The notes under the pieces: generated by a model
What the model was told of the DNA's origin: nothing
Seen by the model: the letters and a program-made list of their open reading frames with translations, nothing else
Databases searched by the model: none
Program-made: the position numbers and the translations under genes
In this document: positions 43,148 through 46,040 of the stretch, piece by piece
How the letters are laid out: each line of letters opens with the position of its first letter
Numbering within the stretch: position 1 is the stretch's first letter
Origin: Phycisphaerae bacterium
GTDB taxonomy: Bacteria; Planctomycetota; Phycisphaerae; UBA1845; Fen-1342
DNA: 46,040 bases
Direction of reading: 5' to 3'
Assembly: GCA_030612705.1 (NCBI GenBank)
Contig: JAUWNI010000019.1
Coordinates: forward strand, 1 to 46,040

Positions 43148-44707
43148 ATGCAGGAGGAGTCATTCCGCGCGCAGCTCGCGGATTACATTTTGAGCGGGCA
43201 TGCGTATCTGCATTGCCCGACCACTGAGAGAACCCGCTTCCTGGCCGAACTCAAGGCCCTCGCCGAATCGTTGCCCGAAGATGGCCGTGAGGTTTTCATC
43301 TGGTCGCACGCCACTGGCTGGCGTGATGCTGATGGCAACCCCGCCAAGTCCGCATCCGGTGCCGAATTCGGCCAGCCTGATCCGCAGACCGTCCCGCAGC
43401 AGATCCTCGACCTGCCCGAGAACGCCATCTTCACGCTAAAAGACTTTGGCTTCTACCTCCGGCCCAAGTCGTACAGCTACGCCGATGTCGTCATCTCTTG
43501 GCTGACCGAGGTTCGGGATGTCCTGGCCGCGACAGGGCGCACCGTGATCTTCCTCGGGCCGGAGCTGGACGTACCACCCGCCTTAGCAAACGACGTCACC
43601 ACCGTCGAGTTTCCGTTGCCGGACGACGACGCCATCGAGCAGAGCGTGCGGTTCGTCATGGACGGGCACGAGTTCGATGACGCCTCCCTGCCGCCGATAG
43701 TGTCGGCCTGCCGAGGCATGACGCAGCAGCAGGTCGAGGATCGGGTGGCCCTGGCATTGCGGAAGTTCAAGACTCTCAACGGCGAGGCGGCCAAGCTCAT
43801 CCTCCGCGAGAAGGCCGAGGTCATCCGGCGGTCCGGTCTGCTCAAATACCAGGAGCCGCCGGATGGCGGCCTGGCCCTGATCGGCGGAAACGATGCGGTC
43901 AAAGCCCACATCATCCGCGACAACGCCTGCTTCACCGAGGAGGCGCGCGCCTTCGGCATCGATTCGCCGCGGGGCATCATGCTCACCGGCGTCTCGGGTT
44001 GTGGGAAGACGGCGATCAGCTTGGCTGCCGCCGCAGAGTTGGGTGTGCCGCTCATCCAATTCGACGTCGGGGCCATGATGTCCAAGTGGGTGGGCGATTC
44101 GGAGGCCAATACGCGTAACGCGTTACGGCAGGTGGAGGCCATGGCCCCCTGCGTGCTGCAGATCGACGAGGTCGAGAAGGGTTTCGGCTCGGTCGGCGGC
44201 GACGGCGACAGCGGTGCCAGCCTGCGGACGTTCGGGACGTTGCTCAAATGGATGAGCGAGCGTACGTGCCCCGCCTACATCATCATGACCGCCAACGACG
44301 TGTCCAAGCTACCGCCGGAGTTCACGAGGAAGGGCCGGATTGACGAGATCTTCGGCGTCTACCTGCCGACGCCCGAGGAGCGTCAGGAGATCTTCCATAT
44401 CCACTTGCGGCTGCGAAAACGTGATCCGTCCACCTTTGACCTCGATGCCTTGGCCACGGCGACGGACGCGTACACCGGGGCCGACATCGAGCAGGTCGTC
44501 ATCACCGGCCTCAAACTGGCGTTCCACGCGGGCGAAGAGCTCACCACGGATCATCTTCTGCAGGCCGTTCCTGAGGTTCGGCCGTTGTCGCGGACCGATC
44601 CGGAGCGCGTGGCGGCGATGACGGAGTGGCTGGAGCGGCACACGAAACCGGCGAGCACACCACATCCGCGGAATGGAAACAACCGCCCGCGGAGGGTGGT
44701 CATCTGA
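43148..44707 (+). CDS. AAA+ ATPase, Ycf46-like
   Basis: A 519-residue ATPase; start ATG 43148 with CGGAGG ten bases upstream. The N-terminal 240 residues form a degenerate P-loop-like domain (FLAELKALAESLPEDGREVFIWSHATGW; TVIFLGPEL; PPALANDVTTVEFPLPDD) as in the cyanobacterial/chloroplast Ycf46 family. The C-terminal AAA+ module has Walker A GVSGCGKT (281-288), VGDSEANTRNAL, Walker B VLQIDEVEKGF (D340, E341), sensor 1 IIMTANDVS, arginine finger region FTRKGRIDEIF and sensor 2 YTGADIEQVV. Probably a soluble remodelling ATPase. No partner gene lies beside it. Confidence 0.9.
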   Translation: MQEESFRAQLADYILSGHAYLHCPTTERTRFLAELKALAESLPEDGREVFIWSHATGWRDADGNPAKSASGAEFGQPDPQTVPQQILDLPENAIFTLKDFGFYLRPKSYSYADVVISWLTEVRDVLAATGRTVIFLGPELDVPPALANDVTTVEFPLPDDDAIEQSVRFVMDGHEFDDASLPPIVSACRGMTQQQVEDRVALALRKFKTLNGEAAKLILREKAEVIRRSGLLKYQEPPDGGLALIGGNDAVKAHIIRDNACFTEEARAFGIDSPRGIMLTGVSGCGKTAISLAAAAELGVPLIQFDVGAMMSKWVGDSEANTRNALRQVEAMAPCVLQIDEVEKGFGSVGGDGDSGASLRTFGTLLKWMSERTCPAYIIMTANDVSKLPPEFTRKGRIDEIFGVYLPTPEERQEIFHIHLRLRKRDPSTFDLDALATATDAYTGADIEQVVITGLKLAFHAGEELTTDHLLQAVPEVRPLSRTDPERVAAMTEWLERHTKPASTPHPRNGNNRPRRVVI

Positions 44708-44801
44708 CAGTGTTCCATGTACCGGTCATTCGCTGATGTCCACGGACGGCTGCATCCGGTGAACGAATCGGTGGCTTTGGCACGTGCTCTACCGAAATCA
44801 G

Positions 44802-45540
44802 TCAGAGTGATCCAGGCTCGTTCAGTATCTCATGAGTCGCTCTGAGTTCGCGGTTGCCGAAGCACACGGACGGCTCGATATGTGTGCCTTCGTTCCAGTC
44901 ATTCCAAGTCGCGATCTGAACGTATTGAACATGCTCGTGCGAGAGGGCGATTCGTAGCGTCTTCCTATACGTACCGCCGCCATCGCGTTCGATGACCTCC
45001 ATATGCTCGTCAGGACAGTTGTCATCGCAATAGACATCGCGAAACCCCGGAAAGGCAACCCCCATCGTGATATCACCCTTGTTTCTGCGCGGGGTGGAAT
45101 AGAACTTGGAGTGTTCGCGTTCGACCTCGGACCACGGCTTCGTGTGGTTGATTTCGCCGGTCTTCGACGGGCTTGGCCAAAGGAAGGTCCCATCAGCCCA
45201 TTCCGATTGCTTGTCTTGGCTAAGAAGCAGAGGCTTTAGCGTGAGGTTCTTGCGCGCAGCTGACCAGTCAACCTTGCTGACGGGCTTATCGTCCGGCCAG
45301 CCGAAGACCAGAAGCACAGGCTGGCCATTGTGTGTGAGGTAGCGCTTTTTCGCGAAGAACTCACGCTGCGCGAGTTGCAGTGATCTCTCGGCGTACCGCT
45401 GCGGATCCTCAGCAGTCTTCGCATCGGCAACGGCTTTGAGGCTGTGCCCGTCGAAGCACAAGGCGAAGCGCATTTCCACCAGGTGGTGCTCAACCACGTT
45501 CGCAATCGCGGTGACCACGCGACAGAACTGCGTGCCCGCG
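44802..45540 (-). pseudogene. Fragment of a GH71/GH99-like glycoside hydrolase
   Basis: The recognisable part begins near VVEHHLVEMRFALCFDGHS and runs through AQREFFAKKRYLTHNGQPVLLVFGW to the family hallmark WNDWNEGTHIEPS near the end. This is the C-terminal half of glycosidase-like (alpha-mannanase/mannosidase superfamily) TIM-barrel proteins. The open frame continues upstream to 45737, but that part (PRPMRGHNVGARRPGASER) is not family-like and lacks a signal peptide. The N-terminal half of the barrel and probably a catalytic acid are therefore lost. Likely a 5'-truncated, non-functional remnant. Confidence 0.6.
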
Positions 45541-45598
45541 GGTGCACGTTCGCTGGCTCCGGGCCGGCGAGCACCAACATTGTGACCCCGCATCGGGC

Positions 45599-45669
45599 GG
45601 GGACAGTCGTTCATCGACCGTCCCCGTCCTGGGGGCGGTCTCTTTCCCCTTGCAGAAGGAGTCGCCCCC
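45599..45669 (+). promoter_or_regulatory. Stem-loops in the leader of the last gene
   Basis: GGGGACAGTCG (45599-45609) pairs with CGACCGTCCCC (45615-45625) with one mismatch, a strong hairpin. Then GGGGGCG (45631-45637) can pair with CGCCCCC (45663-45669), enclosing the AGAAGGAG ribosome binding site of the gene at 45670. The second pairing could limit translation. Confidence 0.35.
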
Positions 45670-46040
45670 ATGAGCGCCATACCTACAACCGTTCCGACCC
45701 GTCGGCAGCACTCACCTGCGACCGCAGATGAGGCCAACGCCCATTTCCTGAAGCTCTTACCCGCCGTCCAGACGCACGCGGCGATCCAGTTCCGGGATCT
45801 TCCCGCTGCCGATCGCGAAGAGGCCGTCGCCGAGGCCGCGGCGGCTGCGTTCGTGAACTACGATTCCGCCCGCCGCCGCGGCCGGCTCCACCGGTTGCAC
45901 CCGTCCACCGTGGCCAAGTACGCCGTCCTCCACGCCAAAACAGGGCGACATGTCGGCGGACCCGACGAAAACACGACGGATGCCATGAGCCGCAGGGCTC
46001 AGGCCGTTCGGGGCTTCAAGTGCCATTCCATCTACGACAA
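45670..46040 (+). CDS. Partial gene, planctomycete mobile-element type protein
   Basis: The frame begins at ATG 45670 with AGAAGGAG ten bases upstream and is open for 123 codons to the window end. It reads ANAHFLKLLPAVQTHAAIQFRDLPAADREEAVAEAAAAAFVNYDSARRRGRLHRLHPSTVAKYAVLHAKTGRHVGG. The first part (FRDLPAADREEAVAEAAAAAFVNY) resembles sigma-70 region-2-like helices, and I recall similar openings in short planctomycete genes near insertion elements and phages. The 3' end lies outside the window, so the full length and function are unknown. Confidence 0.65.
   Translation, partial: MSAIPTTVPTRRQHSPATADEANAHFLKLLPAVQTHAAIQFRDLPAADREEAVAEAAAAAFVNYDSARRRGRLHRLHPSTVAKYAVLHAKTGRHVGGPDENTTDAMSRRAQAVRGFKCHSIYD

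Overview
The window is GC-rich bacterial DNA that most likely belongs to a planctomycete (Planctomycetota). The evidence is threefold. Several membrane proteins carry the CxxCxYDLTGNxSGxCPECGT zinc ribbon typical of that phylum. A DUF1580-type helix-turn-helix protein and large secreted HYR-domain proteins are present. The ribosomal proteins S5 and L17 carry lineage-type insertions and tails. No rRNA is present. The species cannot be fixed from the sequence alone.

Region 1 (1-10190) holds a large secreted repeat/HYR protein on the minus strand, the decayed 3' end of an FG-GAP/dockerin-type gene, ribonuclease R (rnr), the convergent translational GTPase typA/bipA, and an inactivated IS1182-type transposase. 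Two copies of an imperfect palindromic repeat (GTAGCG...CGCTAC) flank this part.

Region 2 (10195-26471) is an almost complete, colinear S10-spc-alpha ribosomal cluster: rpsJ, rplC, rplD, rplW, rplB, rpsS, rplV, rpsC, rplP, rpmC, rpsQ, rplN, rplX, rplE, rpsZ-type S14, rpsH, rplF, rplR, rpsE, rplO, secY, adk, map, rpmJ, rpsM, rpsK, rpsD, rpoA, rplQ, then a HIT-family hydrolase. It is tightly packed, with several start/stop overlaps. rpmD (L30) and infA (IF-1) are missing from their usual places.

Region 3 (26535 to about 34855) starts at a tRNA-Ala(CGC) gene. Directly downstream is a tyrosine recombinase with a C2H2 zinc finger inside its catalytic domain. It is followed by a possible DNA-binding protein, a DUF1580 excisionase/regulator-like protein, and an 846-residue primase-polymerase/helicase-like replication protein. 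Next comes a non-coding stretch packed with GTGACGG repeats that looks like a replication origin, then a possible ADP-ribosyltransferase-fold protein and a pair of related unknown proteins. This reads as a tRNA-integrated, self-replicating mobile element (satellite or integrative plasmid). No second attachment site was found in the window.

Region 4 (34900-46040) is accessory DNA. It contains zinc-ribbon membrane proteins, possible lipoproteins, an orphan GspG-like pseudopilin, two very small membrane/lipoprotein ORFs, an AAA+ ATPase and several gene fragments: an rtcA 5' end, an M16 peptidase 3' end and a glycosidase 3' end. The window closes inside a gene of a type I associate with planctomycete mobile elements. 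The number of broken genes suggests repeated insertion and deletion.
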